A DNA stretch of 64,000 nt from Pseudomonadales bacterium (GCA_011525295.1 WTGV01000068.1:1-64000); one strand, 5' to 3'; positions 25,357-35,831 are shown, numbered from the stretch's first letter. Numbers and translations are program-made. The notes: generated by a model from the sequence alone, not told the origin.

Positions 25357-26661
25357 TTAGTTGATTTCCTGCATGACATCATCGACCGCGTCAGACAACA
25401 CATTCACGATCTGATCTACATGTGATTCGTTAATAGTCAGGGGTGGCCCAATCAGCACCACGTCGCGCACAATACCGGTGCCCGCACCGTAGAAGTGCAC
25501 GCCTTTTTCAAAACACTTGCTGATCAGTCTACCAGTAACATTGTCTGAGATTTCAAAACGTTCCAAGGTACTTCGATTCTTTACAACTTCAATCGCTTGA
25601 AGTAGCCCTTTCCCGCGAGATTCAGCCACGTGAGGGTGGTTTGAAAATGCAGACTGCAGTTTTTGTTCTAAGACGCATCCCAAGCTATCAGCCTTCGACA
25701 CTAAATCTTCGCGTTCCATGATCTCCAGCACTTTGTCTGCGATCGCGCAACCAGAGGGATGAGAACCGTAGGTATGAAACATTACTGCTAAGCCGGGTAC
25801 TTGTTCTATCGTCTCGGCGATTGTATTTTTAGAAAAGACAGCGTTAATAGGCGCATAACCGGCCGCCAGCCCTTTGCCACTGATGATGAAGTCGGGGAGT
25901 ACCGGCCAATGTTCGTATCCCCATTTAGTTCCGGTCCGACCGAACCCAGTCATAATTTCATCGCAAATCCATAGCACGTCGTAGCGATCACACAGTTCTC
26001 GAATACCCTCCCAATAGCCGTCGGGCGGTACCATCGCACCACCACTAGCCCCAATTATTGGCTCACCGAGAATAGCTGCGACGGTTTCCGGACCCTCTAG
26101 TTCAAGAATCCGCTGAAACGCTTCAACATAGAATTCGGCTGGTTTATCACTGTCACATCTAAGCGTGTAAGGTGTTGGGATAATTGGATATGTGGGGAGA
26201 GTGTGTTCAATTCCTTGTTTACGTGCCTGATGTCCTCCTATCGCCATAGTAGTATGCGTGGTTCCATGGTAGGAGATGTCGCGCCCGATGATCTTGTACT
26301 TTTCGGGTTGGTTTTTTGCCGCGAAATACATCTGCGCAATGCGCATAGCTGATTCGATCGCTTCTGAACCGCCACTAGTGAAATGAAATCGATTGAATTC
26401 GGGGGGCAACCAAGATTTCTGTAAACGTTCAACCAATGCTTCTCGCTCATCGCAATTCCAGGGAGGAATGATGTAATCTAGTTTGAGCACCGATTCCCGT
26501 GCGACGTCGGCAACTTCGGTGCGTCCATGGCCAATGTTGGACACAATAGCTCCACCTGCCCCATCCAGTATTTCTCGACCATCGTCGGTGTATAAGAAAA
26601 CTCCGTCAGCACTGGTGATATGGATCGGTTTTCCGTTTTGCAAGAAAGGCCAATTAGCCAT
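25357..26661 (-). CDS. Class III (omega-type) aminotransferase
   Basis: This is a fold-type I PLP enzyme. The segments FTSGGSEAIESAMRIAQ, YHGTTHTTMAIGG, ICDEIMTGFGRTG (Asp binding the PLP ring nitrogen) and IISGKGLAAGYAP (Schiff-base Lys) are in the expected order. The length of 434 residues fits class III enzymes acting on beta-alanine, putrescine, taurine-like or other omega-amino donors; the donor cannot be named. I use ATG 26661 (MANWPFLQNGKP), which has GAGG about 10 bases upstream, rather than the longer TTG at 26670. Confidence 0.9.
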   Translation of the reverse strand: MANWPFLQNGKPIHITSADGVFLYTDDGREILDGAGGAIVSNIGHGRTEVADVARESVLKLDYIIPPWNCDEREALVERLQKSWLPPEFNRFHFTSGGSEAIESAMRIAQMYFAAKNQPEKYKIIGRDISYHGTTHTTMAIGGHQARKQGIEHTLPTYPIIPTPYTLRCDSDKPAEFYVEAFQRILELEGPETVAAILGEPIIGASGGAMVPPDGYWEGIRELCDRYDVLWICDEIMTGFGRTGTKWGYEHWPVLPDFIISGKGLAAGYAPINAVFSKNTIAETIEQVPGLAVMFHTYGSHPSGCAIADKVLEIMEREDLVSKADSLGCVLEQKLQSAFSNHPHVAESRGKGLLQAIEVVKNRSTLERFEISDNVTGRLISKCFEKGVHFYGAGTGIVRDVVLIGPPLTINESHVDQIVNVLSDAVDDVMQEIN

Positions 26662-26719
26662 TACTTTCAATCCTCGGTAATTTACAGATCAAACAAAAAA
26701 TTATGCATGTTGAGGCTCA

Positions 26720-28255
26720 CTACATCCCTGTCTCTGAGTCAACATCAATTAAATCCGTCTCCTGAATAACTTCATCGAGAATCAGGCGTGTGGAGTTTCC
26801 AACTTGAACTTGCGCGCGATTACTTTCCACGTCGTCGTCGGCGCGTGTGGTATTCCCTGTTCTCGAGAGACGGGCGTACACCTCGAGACCTTCTTCAGGC
26901 AACTCTTCGAGAGGTAGCATGGCGTCTTCGACCGTTAGTACAACGTCTAAAGGTAAATCGCGTTTCATTACGCGTTTTACGATAAGTGGTGGCTCTCCAT
27001 CTTGACTTGCTACCGCGCGTCCGATAATAAAGACCGTCGCATCGTCATCTGCTATGATTCCGTTACCCAGGCTCACCGATACGGAGATGCCGTCCTCAGT
27101 TGCTGTGTTCGCAAGGCTTAAAGATACTTTTGGTAACGTCGATGGATCAAGCCAACCACTCGAAACTTCCTGAATTGCATTAGTACTCAAGATAGAAGGC
27201 GACGAGGTCAATCTAGCAACCACCTTTACCCGATTTGCGTCGGATAACGTTGCATGGGGGACCATAGCTACAGCATCGTCTAAGACAATGTTGTAGTTTG
27301 TCTTGCGAACAAATGGTCGTTGCACTACAGCTAGAGGTGGTTCAGTTTCATCAGTTTGTGCGAAAACGGTCAACCACAAATTTGGGGCATTCACTGTTTG
27401 AACATCGACATTTAAACGTATTCCAATATGGTCTTCGTTCAGTTGTTCGTTGGTCACATCTATAAAGATCTCAAATTGTCGAGCATCATCCGGATCTTGC
27501 GTGTTACGAATTCCGCGTTCAAATAAATTGCGAGCTTTTACGTACTCTTGTTCGCGATAAGCAGTTATTCCATAGAGTAGCATGATGTAAGGTTGATCAG
27601 GCACTTGAGTGAGTACTCGATTCGCTACTCGCCGCGCATCTTCATTGATTTCGCCGTTGATTGTGACTTCCGCTTCAATGCGTTCTAAATCGGCTCTAAC
27701 GGACGTAATGTTGTTCACTTCTGCCAACTTGTGCGTACGAATCACACCTTCCAAGTCTTTGTTGAGAGAGTAGGCTGAGATAAGATAGTCTGATGAACCC
27801 ACACTTCGGTGTCGAGAATTGTTTCGCTGTTCTAATTTAGCTATTAGTTGCTCAAGTCTCTTTTTTTGTTGATCGGGTTCTAGGTACGGTAGTTCCTCAA
27901 GTTGTTGAACCATGCGCTCAAGCGTCGACGCTTGAAGATCACCCCATAACAGATACCCGAAAAAGCCCAATATACAAACCAATAAACACCCTGTGAGTTG
28001 CAATGCCAAAAAACGGGGTTCAGTCGCTGATTCAGGTTCTTCATCGGCTACATCATTCAACAAAAGATGATCAGCCTCTACCTTATCTTGTTCGTCGTCA
28101 TCTTTTTTAGCCTCAGCAACACGTTCCTCATGGATTGCGAGATTTGCGTCTCGGCGAGACCAGCGTCGCGTACGGTACTGATAGCGAGTGTCGAGATATA
28201 TCCACCCTCCGACGGCAATGCCAAGCAGAATAATCGCGGCTAAAGTCAGAATCAC
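26720..28255 (-). CDS. ccmI: Cytochrome c maturation protein CcmI (apocytochrome chaperone)
   Basis: CcmI holds apocytochrome c for heme attachment. It has an N-terminal membrane helix, a charged cytoplasmic loop with a typical RTRRWSRRDANLAIHEERV segment, and a second helix near residues 85-105. A periplasmic TPR region follows (LLYGITAYREQEYVKARNLFERGI), then a C-terminal beta-rich domain. It is the last gene of the ccm operon and overlaps the ccmH stop by one base. The length of 511 residues is that of the long two-domain form. Confidence 0.9.
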   Translation of the reverse strand: MILTLAAIILLGIAVGGWIYLDTRYQYRTRRWSRRDANLAIHEERVAEAKKDDDEQDKVEADHLLLNDVADEEPESATEPRFLALQLTGCLLVCILGFFGYLLWGDLQASTLERMVQQLEELPYLEPDQQKKRLEQLIAKLEQRNNSRHRSVGSSDYLISAYSLNKDLEGVIRTHKLAEVNNITSVRADLERIEAEVTINGEINEDARRVANRVLTQVPDQPYIMLLYGITAYREQEYVKARNLFERGIRNTQDPDDARQFEIFIDVTNEQLNEDHIGIRLNVDVQTVNAPNLWLTVFAQTDETEPPLAVVQRPFVRKTNYNIVLDDAVAMVPHATLSDANRVKVVARLTSSPSILSTNAIQEVSSGWLDPSTLPKVSLSLANTATEDGISVSVSLGNGIIADDDATVFIIGRAVASQDGEPPLIVKRVMKRDLPLDVVLTVEDAMLPLEELPEEGLEVYARLSRTGNTTRADDDVESNRAQVQVGNSTRLILDEVIQETDLIDVDSETGM

Positions 28256-28686
28256 TAATGTATCCCTGAAATCTCTTTAACACGCTGCATGTCGCTCAAG
28301 TTAAGAGTGATCGCGTTGCGTTTTTCTCGAATGCCCAACAAGAACCATGTTGCTAGCAGTAATAGGACAATGGGGGAACCCCACAAAGCCCAGGTGCCCG
28401 GGGTAAACCGGGGTTTAAACAGAATGAAGTCTCCGTATCGTTCTCGTAAATAATCTCGAATTTCTGGATCAGATTTGCCGTCGCGCATAAGTGAAAATAT
28501 GGTCCGTCGCAAGTCCTGAGCTATGGGCGCGTCTGAGCCCGCCAAGTTCGTGTTAACGCATTGGGGACACCGAAACTCTTCGATCAATCGCCCGAATCGC
28601 TTTTGCTCGGATTCATGCTCAAATTCAAAACCATCGATTGATTGTGTCATGGAGAAAGTAAAGCTTACTACGAAAATTAGTAGCAT
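28255..28686 (-). CDS. ccmH: Cytochrome c maturation protein CcmH
   Basis: CcmH is a membrane-anchored thiol oxidoreductase that keeps apocytochrome heme-binding cysteines reduced. The family motif is here as FRCPQC (Cys40, Cys43), followed by IAQDLRRTIFSLMRDGKSD, and YGDFILFKPRF before a C-terminal membrane helix. The 143-residue length is normal. The gene abuts ccmG and overlaps ccmI. Confidence 0.94.
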   Translation of the reverse strand: MLLIFVVSFTFSMTQSIDGFEFEHESEQKRFGRLIEEFRCPQCVNTNLAGSDAPIAQDLRRTIFSLMRDGKSDPEIRDYLRERYGDFILFKPRFTPGTWALWGSPIVLLLLATWFLLGIREKRNAITLNLSDMQRVKEISGIH

Positions 28687-29238
28687 TCAGTTCTGCGCTC
28701 CTTTTGTCTCTAGCCATGGTTGAAATTCTTCCATCCAAACTGTACGTGTCAATACACCCACTTGTTTGGCGCGAATAATTCCCTTTGGGTCGACTAAGAA
28801 GGTCTCAGGTGCGCCGTAAACTCCTAGGTCGATGCAGACATCCCCTTGTTCATCGACAACGACTTTCTCATACGGATTACCTCGTTCGTATAGCCATGTT
28901 TTCGCGTCTTCGGCGTTGTCGCGGTAATTGATTCCGATGATCGAAATTGTTTCTGATCTAGCCAAATCCAAGAGTAAATCGTGTTCCTCAATGCAAGCGG
29001 TACACCACGACGCCCAAACGTTAACTAAACGAAAGGTTCCGATGAGATCATCTCGTGTAATCCTTTTTTCATCTAGAAGCGTCATACTTGAAAACTCCGG
29101 AAACGGGTCGTTTAGTAGCGCCGAGGGATGCACGGTATGTTTCCCGATTCTAAAACCAATCCCAAGGAAAAAAACCAGAATTCCAAAGCCAATTAATGGC
29201 GTAAGAAGTAACAATCGCGTCTTTAAGCGTCGCTCCAT
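28687..29238 (-). CDS. ccmG: Thioredoxin-like CcmG/DsbE
   Basis: This is a periplasmic thiol-disulfide oxidoreductase tethered by one N-terminal helix. Its thioredoxin fold has active site WASWCTAC (Cys79, Cys82), and the cis-Pro region reads YGAPETFLVD. It reduces CcmH or apocytochrome during heme ligation. The ATG overlaps the ccmF stop by one base. The length of 183 residues is typical. Confidence 0.94.
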   Translation of the reverse strand: MERRLKTRLLLLTPLIGFGILVFFLGIGFRIGKHTVHPSALLNDPFPEFSSMTLLDEKRITRDDLIGTFRLVNVWASWCTACIEEHDLLLDLARSETISIIGINYRDNAEDAKTWLYERGNPYEKVVVDEQGDVCIDLGVYGAPETFLVDPKGIIRAKQVGVLTRTVWMEEFQPWLETKGAQN

Positions 29239-31163
29239 TACTCTGGGTACTTGGTCTCTAAATCTCTGTGCGACAACCTACGGTATCGTTTGTCGAGCAT
29301 CGCGATAAGAGCCGCTAAACCTGCGACCACCGCTCCAAACCATATCCATCGTTGAAATGGTTTGTCTTGAATTTCTACCCCCCAAGTGTCGTTTTCCATG
29401 GGGCCCGCGAAAGTTATGTATCGATCTTTGAAGATACCGGGTGCGATAGCTGCTTCGTAGGTGATGTGATCTCGAATTGGATATAACCGTCGTTCGGGGA
29501 ACAAGGACCGCTGATCACCAAAGTCAAATTGGGCTCGTTCACCGATGAAGTTTTGTGATTCAGTCATCTGGACGTTTACTAGTTCATACTGGGTTCCGCT
29601 CACTTCGATGGACTGACCGATTTTCAGCCGTGCGTCCTTAGACTCGGTATAGACACTCGTCACCGCTACTCCGATTACTGCGATTGCAAACCCAACATGT
29701 GCCACGGACATTCCAATAAATCCCAAGGTGAGTGCGTTTCGTTGTCGATAACAAGCGATTGCATGGGTGATTATGATCCAGATTGCTAGTGCTACCGCGC
29801 AAGATGCTCCAAGATGTACACCGTCTGCCAATATCCATGGTAGGAGCAGCGCAACCACTGCTGATCCACCCAAGAATATGAGCGCATTTACAACCAATTT
29901 CATTGGAGTATGTTTCCAACGCGAGATTGGAGCAATAGCTAGGGCGAATGAGAGCAACAACATGATTGGTACGAACATGGCATTGAAGTATGGCTCACCA
30001 ACGGACAGTCTATCATCTCCGCCAACGAACCATTCGTGTCCGAGGGGATACAACGTCCCTAACAGAATCGTGAAGAGGGCTACAACCAGTAACGCATTAT
30101 TGATCAATAACAAGAGCTCGCGGGACACGCCCCAATACTGAACTTGGGTGTTGAGTGTGTGCGCGCGAAATGCATAGAGCACAAGGGAACTGCCTGCAAC
30201 TAGAACGAAAATTGTCAGCAAAATCAGCCCCCGTTGGGGATCTACCGCAAACGCATGGACGCTGGACAACACGCCGCTACGGACAAGAAATGCCCCCATC
30301 AGTACCAAAGTGAACGTTAAGAGCGTGAGCAGAATGGTCCAGTTCTTAAATGCACCACGTTTCTCGGTAGCCGACAACGAATGAATGAGTGCAGTTCCAG
30401 CCAGCCAAGGCATAAACGATGCGTTTTCAACAGGATCCCAAAACCACCATCCCCCCCAACCAAGTTCGTAATAAGCCCACCAGCTACCTAGAACGATACC
30501 AATGGTCAGGAATAACCAGGCTACATTGACCCAAGGTCGCACCCAACGTGCCCAAGCAGAATCGATCTTTCCTGTAGCTAGTGCTGCGATTCCAAAAGCG
30601 AACGTTACGCCAAACCCAACGTAACCGATGTATAGCATCGGTGGATGAATGATTTGTCCAATGTCCTGAAGGACGGGATTTAAGTCCGCACCCTGTATTG
30701 GCACATTCGGCACCAAGCGCTCAAATGGATTACTCGAAAAGAGTAGGAACGCAAGGAACATAACGCTGAGAACTCCCAACGTCCCCAGTACGTACCCGTG
30801 TAATTTCAGCGGAATGTGCCGCGCGCGAGTTGCAACAAGCACGGTCCACACCGCTGTTACGAGAGTCCATAGTAAAAAAGAACCCTCGTGTGCGCCCCAG
30901 ACCCCTGCCACTTTGTAGTACCACGGCAGCGCTGTGTTGGAGTTGTTCGCGACGTAGAGTACCGAAAAGTCATCATCGAGAAACGCGAGAATTAGAAGTA
31001 AAAACGACAAGCCTAGTACTGCCACTTGTACTTTTGTGAGGCGGATGGACATATCCACCCATGAAGCTCGGTTCTGGGCCGCTCCAAAGAACCCAAAAAG
31101 CGCGATCCCGATCGCGCTCATCAATCCTAAAAATGCACTAAAGTGACCTAGTTCAGGGATCAA
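29238..31163 (-). CDS. ccmF: Heme lyase subunit CcmF
   Basis: CcmF is a large polytopic membrane protein, the core of the heme ligation complex. The tryptophan-rich heme-handling motif is clear: [20 protein letters not shown]. Conserved His residues flank it, with about 13-15 hydrophobic helices and a C-terminal periplasmic domain. The 641-residue length is normal. It overlaps the ccmE end by 11 bases. Confidence 0.96.
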   Translation of the reverse strand: MIPELGHFSAFLGLMSAIGIALFGFFGAAQNRASWVDMSIRLTKVQVAVLGLSFLLLILAFLDDDFSVLYVANNSNTALPWYYKVAGVWGAHEGSFLLWTLVTAVWTVLVATRARHIPLKLHGYVLGTLGVLSVMFLAFLLFSSNPFERLVPNVPIQGADLNPVLQDIGQIIHPPMLYIGYVGFGVTFAFGIAALATGKIDSAWARWVRPWVNVAWLFLTIGIVLGSWWAYYELGWGGWWFWDPVENASFMPWLAGTALIHSLSATEKRGAFKNWTILLTLLTFTLVLMGAFLVRSGVLSSVHAFAVDPQRGLILLTIFVLVAGSSLVLYAFRAHTLNTQVQYWGVSRELLLLINNALLVVALFTILLGTLYPLGHEWFVGGDDRLSVGEPYFNAMFVPIMLLLSFALAIAPISRWKHTPMKLVVNALIFLGGSAVVALLLPWILADGVHLGASCAVALAIWIIITHAIACYRQRNALTLGFIGMSVAHVGFAIAVIGVAVTSVYTESKDARLKIGQSIEVSGTQYELVNVQMTESQNFIGERAQFDFGDQRSLFPERRLYPIRDHITYEAAIAPGIFKDRYITFAGPMENDTWGVEIQDKPFQRWIWFGAVVAGLAALIAMLDKRYRRLSHRDLETKYPE

Positions 31164-31584
31164 CTTGCTCGACCATCCCTTTCAATTCTGGCGGTTCGTA
31201 ATTTTCGTCGTGTTTTGCAAGTACTCGAGTTGCGTCGAACACGCCATCAGCATTTAACCTACCGACCACAACTGTACCTTTATCTTCACGAAACAATGAA
31301 GGTAGGATACCCTCAAATCGAACACTAAAGGTTGAACTGACACGGTCGGTGATATCGAAAGTAACACCTAGTCCCGTGGAATCGCGTACGACACTCCCTG
31401 TTTTGACAAATCCGCCTGCTCGGATAGTGCGTTCAATAGGTACATCACCACTTACGACTTGGTCGGGCAAATAGAAATGATTGATGTAGTTCGCTAATGC
31501 AAAGATAGTTATCAGTACTGTGGTCAGACCACCGATAAATAAGAACAGAACGATTGATAGACGGCGACGTCGGTGAGGTTTCAC
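31153..31584 (-). CDS. ccmE: Heme chaperone CcmE
   Basis: CcmE carries heme covalently from CcmABCD to CcmF. It has an N-terminal membrane anchor and an OB-fold domain ending in the heme-binding motif [12 protein letters not shown], with His125 and Tyr129. It starts with GTG, which overlaps the ccmD stop by one base (TAGTG). The length is 143 residues, as expected. Confidence 0.95.
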   Translation of the reverse strand: MKPHRRRRLSIVLFLFIGGLTTVLITIFALANYINHFYLPDQVVSGDVPIERTIRAGGFVKTGSVVRDSTGLGVTFDITDRVSSTFSVRFEGILPSLFREDKGTVVVGRLNADGVFDATRVLAKHDENYEPPELKGMVEQVDP

Positions 31585-31733
31585 TACAACTCTATGTCTT
31601 CTTGATTCCTTTGTTTAAACCGCCTTAGTTGGATGAATGGGAAAGTGCCCAATCCTATCAATACGATGGCTGTGAGGATATACGTGCTCCACACATAGAT
31701 GCCATGTCCATCCATTGTAAGTAGTTCCATCAT
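31584..31733 (-). CDS. ccmD: Small membrane protein CcmD
   Basis: This 49-residue ORF sits between ccmC and ccmE, exactly where ccmD is expected. It contains the family signature [20 protein letters not shown], a single membrane helix, and a basic tail ([15 protein letters not shown]). The ATG at 31733 overlaps the ccmC stop as ATGA; internal ATGs at 31730 and 31715 are alternatives. CcmD helps release holo-CcmE from CcmABC. Confidence 0.88.
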   Translation of the reverse strand: MMELLTMDGHGIYVWSTYILTAIVLIGLGTFPFIQLRRFKQRNQEDIEL

Positions 31734-32482
31734 CGATTTCTTCCTTGGATCCAGGGTTGAACCCAGTTCTTCGAAGCGTTCCGTAGGATTGTTACGTATC
31801 TCATGTTTGCGAGAATAATACCTGCAGTCAGAATAAAGACACTCGCAATGTTCGTGAACAGGGGAATTCGATAAATCTTATCGATGCTGATATCGCCAAA
31901 CAATTCAATGCTTGCTGGTTGGTGCAATGTTTCAAACCAAACAACAGAATATTTAATAATTGGAATATTTATTGCACCCACTATTGCAAGAATACTTAGT
32001 GCCGTCGTTGCACGAGCAGGATTTGGGATCACCTGTCTTAACACGATGAGCCCAAGGTACAAGATCAACAGGATAAAAGTTGTTACTATTCTAGCGTCCC
32101 ATTCCCAGGGGGTACCCCAAGTAGGCATACCCCAAATCATACCGGATCCGAGTGCTAGCGCAGTCAACCAAAATCCAACTGGCGCGGCTGCAGCCATGTA
32201 TACATCCGCCATTTTGAGTTTCCACACCAGATGGACGACCCCAGCGACTGCTATCGAAATGTAAACGATCTGAGCAAAGATAGCAACGGGTACATGCACG
32301 AACATAATGCGAAAACTGTTTCCTTGAAGACGTTCTGGTGGAACGAACGCTAACCCCCAAATCGAGCCTACGAGGAGCCCAACGACACCCAACACGTACA
32401 ACCAAACGATCCAAACTTTGATATCCAGAAAAAAGTATTGAGGTGAAGCTAGACGTTGCATCCACAACGGTAAGAATTTCAT
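31730..32482 (-). CDS. ccmC: Heme exporter/ligase subunit CcmC
   Basis: CcmC is a six-helix membrane protein that loads heme onto CcmE. It contains the tryptophan-rich motif WGMPTWGTPWEWDAR and conserved periplasmic His residues (FVHVPVA, FETLHQPAS). The length of 250 residues is normal, and the gene lies between ccmB and ccmD. Confidence 0.95.
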   Translation of the reverse strand: MKFLPLWMQRLASPQYFFLDIKVWIVWLYVLGVVGLLVGSIWGLAFVPPERLQGNSFRIMFVHVPVAIFAQIVYISIAVAGVVHLVWKLKMADVYMAAAAPVGFWLTALALGSGMIWGMPTWGTPWEWDARIVTTFILLILYLGLIVLRQVIPNPARATTALSILAIVGAINIPIIKYSVVWFETLHQPASIELFGDISIDKIYRIPLFTNIASVFILTAGIILANMRYVTILRNASKNWVQPWIQGRNR

Positions 32483-32483
32483 T

Positions 32484-33149
32484 TCAAGAATCTTGGCTCA
32501 GTTTAATTACAGGTCCTAATGCCAGTGGAATCACGGTGATTGAGCCGCTGAGCAAAGCAAGGCACCAAAGTAATTCTGAAGTATAGGGAGCACTGTCAAT
32601 GTTCAAGTGACACACTCCCATACCAAACAGCAATATGGGTATATACATCGGTAGGATCAATACCGTGAGAAGTTCACCGCCGCGTCCAAGGCCTACAAGT
32701 AGAGCTGTGACGAGTGCCCCAAGCATAGTAATAGTCGGCGTACCTATAAGAAGAGTTAGACCGAGCATCGTTGCATTTTCGAGTTGCATTCCACTCATCA
32801 ATCCGATGAGAGGTCCGAGTATCGTTATAGGAATCCCCGTTAATGTCCAGTGCGCGAGTAACTTCGCTACTACTAGTGAGAGCACTGCATCAGAGTGAAG
32901 AACTGCTACCGCAAGGGTTCCGTCTGCATGATCTCGCTTAAATAGATTATCCAACGACACAATGCTGGTGAAGAGTGTGGTAATCCATATCACTGAAACA
33001 AGGACTTTACTGTCACCTGAAATCAGGTCGTTCAACGCGAACGTGAATATTCCAACAACAACAATGAAGAAGACTATTGGGATAATCGATTCCACACCCG
33101 ATCGAACTTCGATCAGCAGCTCCCGCCGGTACAGTGCCCAGAACCGCAC
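32484..33149 (-). CDS. ccmB: ABC transporter permease CcmB
   Basis: CcmB is the membrane subunit of the CcmABC complex, with about six hydrophobic helices. It has family-typical segments such as RRELLIEVRSGVESIIPIVFF and the HADGTLAVAV loop. It overlaps ccmA by one base. With CcmA it drives release of holo-CcmE. Confidence 0.93.
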   Translation of the reverse strand: MRFWALYRRELLIEVRSGVESIIPIVFFIVVVGIFTFALNDLISGDSKVLVSVIWITTLFTSIVSLDNLFKRDHADGTLAVAVLHSDAVLSLVVAKLLAHWTLTGIPITILGPLIGLMSGMQLENATMLGLTLLIGTPTITMLGALVTALLVGLGRGGELLTVLILPMYIPILLFGMGVCHLNIDSAPYTSELLWCLALLSGSITVIPLALGPVIKLSQDS

Positions 33150-33742
33150 TAACTGATACCGAGCTCGACTTGGATTGCTTGAGCTAGCGGTGAAGCTGCG
33201 TGAGAAGCGATTACAGCACTTCCACCCGTTCTGCTGTGTTCTTGAATCAATTTTCGAACGAGCTCTTCGCCTTGACTATCTAAGGATGAGAATGGCTCAT
33301 CCATCAACCACAATTTGTACTCACCAATTAACAAACATACAAAGCTGCATCGTCTCTTTTGTCCTGCAGAGAGTTCTTGAATCAACTTGTTCGTAGCGGT
33401 ACGAAGTTCAAATACTTCTAGCAATTCTTGCGCTCGGGCAGTGTCAAATTTCGCCCCGTTCAGCGTACTTGTCCACCTAAGGTTTTCCTGTACCGTAAGA
33501 ATACTTGCGAGACCGAATTTGTGCCCTAGATACCCTATTGGTTCGACATAACGAATAACGTCACCGGAATCTGGTTGTTGTAAGCCTGCCATGATTCGGA
33601 GGAGAGTGGACTTACCGCAACCGTTAGGTCCACGCAATTCAATTGTTTCTCCTGCAGCGACAGATATGCTCAGACCATCGAAGAGTTCTTGAGATCCCGG
33701 CTGGCAATGAAGATTATTAACGGTCAAATGCGTACTAGACAC
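33149..33742 (-). CDS. ccmA: ABC transporter ATP-binding protein CcmA
   Basis: This is an ABC ATPase with Walker A GPNGCGKSTLL, signature LSAGQKRRCSF and Walker B LWLMDEPFSSLD. The short 197-residue length is typical of CcmA. It is the first gene of the ccmABCDEFGHI operon, so the promoter should lie just right of 33742, where only 18 bases separate it from the yheU-like gene. The ccm genes may therefore be transcribed together with the upstream genes. Confidence 0.95.
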   Translation of the reverse strand: MSSTHLTVNNLHCQPGSQELFDGLSISVAAGETIELRGPNGCGKSTLLRIMAGLQQPDSGDVIRYVEPIGYLGHKFGLASILTVQENLRWTSTLNGAKFDTARAQELLEVFELRTATNKLIQELSAGQKRRCSFVCLLIGEYKLWLMDEPFSSLDSQGEELVRKLIQEHSRTGGSAVIASHAASPLAQAIQVELGIS

Positions 33743-33760
33743 GATCTTTTATGATTAAGT

Positions 33761-34000
33761 TCAATCGTGGCTGAATTTAGATTTTCGAATTTGTTCAGCG
33801 GGCCGAATGTCGGCCGTATTACTCTTAGTATCAAACGTAATAACCGCTCGTTCAGTGCGTAGAGCCTGCAGGATTTGCTCTCGTTTTTCATCTAGGGTGC
33901 CATCCCAAACACAACCGTCGCGAGTGATAAACTCTTCAATCAATTCATTACGAGCGGAAAGCGATAGTTGAGAGAAAGGAACGATTACAAAATCAGCCAT
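33761..34000 (-). CDS. YheU-like (UPF0270) small protein
   Basis: The 79-residue product resembles YheU: FVIVPFSQLSLSARNELIEEFITRDG, then a TLDEKREQILQALRTERAVITFD segment like the family's EQKVADVKRQL-GEAVLVW pattern. The biochemical role of the family is unknown. The gene overlaps the end of ttcA by eight bases, so the two are probably co-transcribed. Confidence 0.75.
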   Translation of the reverse strand: MADFVIVPFSQLSLSARNELIEEFITRDGCVWDGTLDEKREQILQALRTERAVITFDTKSNTADIRPAEQIRKSKFSHD

Positions 34001-34889
34001 GCTGAGCTAGTACTTCCTGTACAACATCGAGAAGTCTCCCCTCTGGATTCGTGGAGTCTTGACCGAACGTGAATAGTTGCCGATCCCCAAGATGAGAGAG
34101 CTTTATGTTTCGGATTGCGCGGGCAATGTTTTCCACCCGACCCGGATGAGTCTGATCCCATTCTTTGAGCAGCGACTTAATCTGTTGGCGCTGGAGTTGC
34201 TCCTGCGAACCGCAAAGATCACAAGGAATTATTGGGTGATTCAGCATCTTCGAATAGCGCGCGATCAGTTTTTCACGTACATAGTACAGCGGGCGAATGA
34301 CGTGGTGAACTCCGTCGTCTGATACTAGATAGGGCGGCATGGACTTCATTGTGCCACCAAAAAACAAGTTCAAAAAGAGAGTTTCAACAACATCGTCAAG
34401 ATGGTGCCCAAGTGCAATCTTTGTCGCTTTGATCTTCTTGGCTGTTGAATAAAGGATTCCACGACGTAGTCGCGAACAGATAGGGCAATATATCTTGCCT
34501 TCTGGTGTTACTTTTGTGACTACCGAGTACGTGTCTTCTTGAACGACAAAGTATTCGATGTCGCGAGTGTTGCAATAATCGGGGATGACTTTCTCGGGAA
34601 AATTTGGTTGCATTTGGTCGACATTGACTACGACTAAACTGAAATCCACGGGTGCGTTGTGTTGCAAAGATGTCAGTGTTTCAAGTAATGTATACGAGTC
34701 TTTGCCTCCCGAAAGGCAGACCATGACACGGTCGCCGGCTTCAATCATGTCATAATCAGCAATAGCTTGTCCGACGAGACGACGAAGCTTTTTCTTTGTC
34801 TTGTTCAGCTCGTACCTAGAGTGCTCAGCGTCGTTCGGTAAAGACGTTCCAACTTTGGTCACAGTGTTTTGCGTTCCTGTTGCTTTCAC
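33993..34889 (-). CDS. ttcA: tRNA 2-thiocytidine(32) synthetase TtcA
   Basis: TtcA is a PP-loop ATPase that thiolates C32 of some tRNAs, using an iron-sulfur cluster. The PP-loop SGGKDS is at residues 60-65. The two cysteine pairs, CPIC and CDLC, are in their usual places, and the LGHHLDDVVETLFLNLFFGG motif is diagnostic. The length of 298 residues is normal. It lies between trhO and the yheU-like gene, making a small tRNA-modification cluster. Confidence 0.95.
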   Translation of the reverse strand: MKATGTQNTVTKVGTSLPNDAEHSRYELNKTKKKLRRLVGQAIADYDMIEAGDRVMVCLSGGKDSYTLLETLTSLQHNAPVDFSLVVVNVDQMQPNFPEKVIPDYCNTRDIEYFVVQEDTYSVVTKVTPEGKIYCPICSRLRRGILYSTAKKIKATKIALGHHLDDVVETLFLNLFFGGTMKSMPPYLVSDDGVHHVIRPLYYVREKLIARYSKMLNHPIIPCDLCGSQEQLQRQQIKSLLKEWDQTHPGRVENIARAIRNIKLSHLGDRQLFTFGQDSTNPEGRLLDVVQEVLAQHG

Positions 34890-34898
34890 AATATGTGC

Positions 34899-35831
34899 TT
34901 AAACAGGCAAGCCTTCAGATGAAGCGTTGCATTCCGCTGTACTCTTACGTTCGCGTGTGCGAGCGAGATGCAGTTGTCGCAAGCGTTCGGACCGGCGCGC
35001 ACGCGTCGCGGGTGTAAGTTCATGGTGGCAGGCCGAACAACTGAGACCGTACTCATAGAGAGGATGGACCTTGTCGTTTGGACTAAGCGGCCCACCACAA
35101 GCTAAACAGAGTTCCGCAGAGCCTTCCAGCAGAGTTTCGTTCAGAGCAACGCGCTGGTCAAAAACAAAACACTCACCCTCCCAGAATGAGTCATCTGTTG
35201 TTTCCTCAAGGTACCCTAGGATTCCACGGTCAAGTTGGACAACGGATTTAAAACCTAGCTTGAACATAGATTGCGCGGCTTTCTCACAACGTATACCACC
35301 AGTGCAGTAAAGAGCTACTGACTGATCATAGTCTATCTCAGTTTGTTGTTGAAGAAAGTTGTTGAATTCTCGAAAGTTTTCGGTTTCTGGTTGAATAGAA
35401 GCTCGAAATCGACCAAGATCATGTTCGTATTGATTGCGTACGTCGAGCACTACCGCCTCGTTCGCCCGCAGCAAATTGTTCCATTGGTTTGAGTTAACTT
35501 TTGGAAGAGCAGGTAGCGTAAAGTCAAAGGGTGTACCGCAGGACACAATTTCAGGACGAATTTGGACTAATAGTTTGTCAAAGGGGAGAGTGTCGGGATG
35601 TGCGCGTGAAAGTGTAGGTCGTAGCTCTTGTAACGCGAGACAAGTTTTGATCCGTTCAGCGATCGTTTCCAATACTCCTGCGTTAGCATGCGCAAGTGCA
35701 GCATTGATCCCTTCGTTCGCGAGAATACAGGTACCGAGAACATCAGACTGGGCACACAGATCTTCAACAAAGTCCCGCGCACTAACGAGTTCCTCGATTT
35801 TCGCGAAGCGATAGAACGATGCAACGTACAT
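34899..35831 (-). CDS. trhO: tRNA uridine(34) hydroxylase TrhO (rhodanese domain)
   Basis: TrhO (formerly YceA) makes 5-hydroxyuridine at tRNA position 34. The N-terminal acylphosphatase-like region contains GTCILANEGINAALA. The central rhodanese domain has the active-site loop YCTGGIRCEKA with the catalytic Cys, and a C-terminal Cys-rich tail reads LCLACGGPLSPNDK and GLSCSACHHELT. The length of 310 residues fits the family. It precedes ttcA by nine bases. Confidence 0.93.
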   Translation of the reverse strand: MYVASFYRFAKIEELVSARDFVEDLCAQSDVLGTCILANEGINAALAHANAGVLETIAERIKTCLALQELRPTLSRAHPDTLPFDKLLVQIRPEIVSCGTPFDFTLPALPKVNSNQWNNLLRANEAVVLDVRNQYEHDLGRFRASIQPETENFREFNNFLQQQTEIDYDQSVALYCTGGIRCEKAAQSMFKLGFKSVVQLDRGILGYLEETTDDSFWEGECFVFDQRVALNETLLEGSAELCLACGGPLSPNDKVHPLYEYGLSCSACHHELTPATRARRSERLRQLHLARTRERKSTAECNASSEGLPV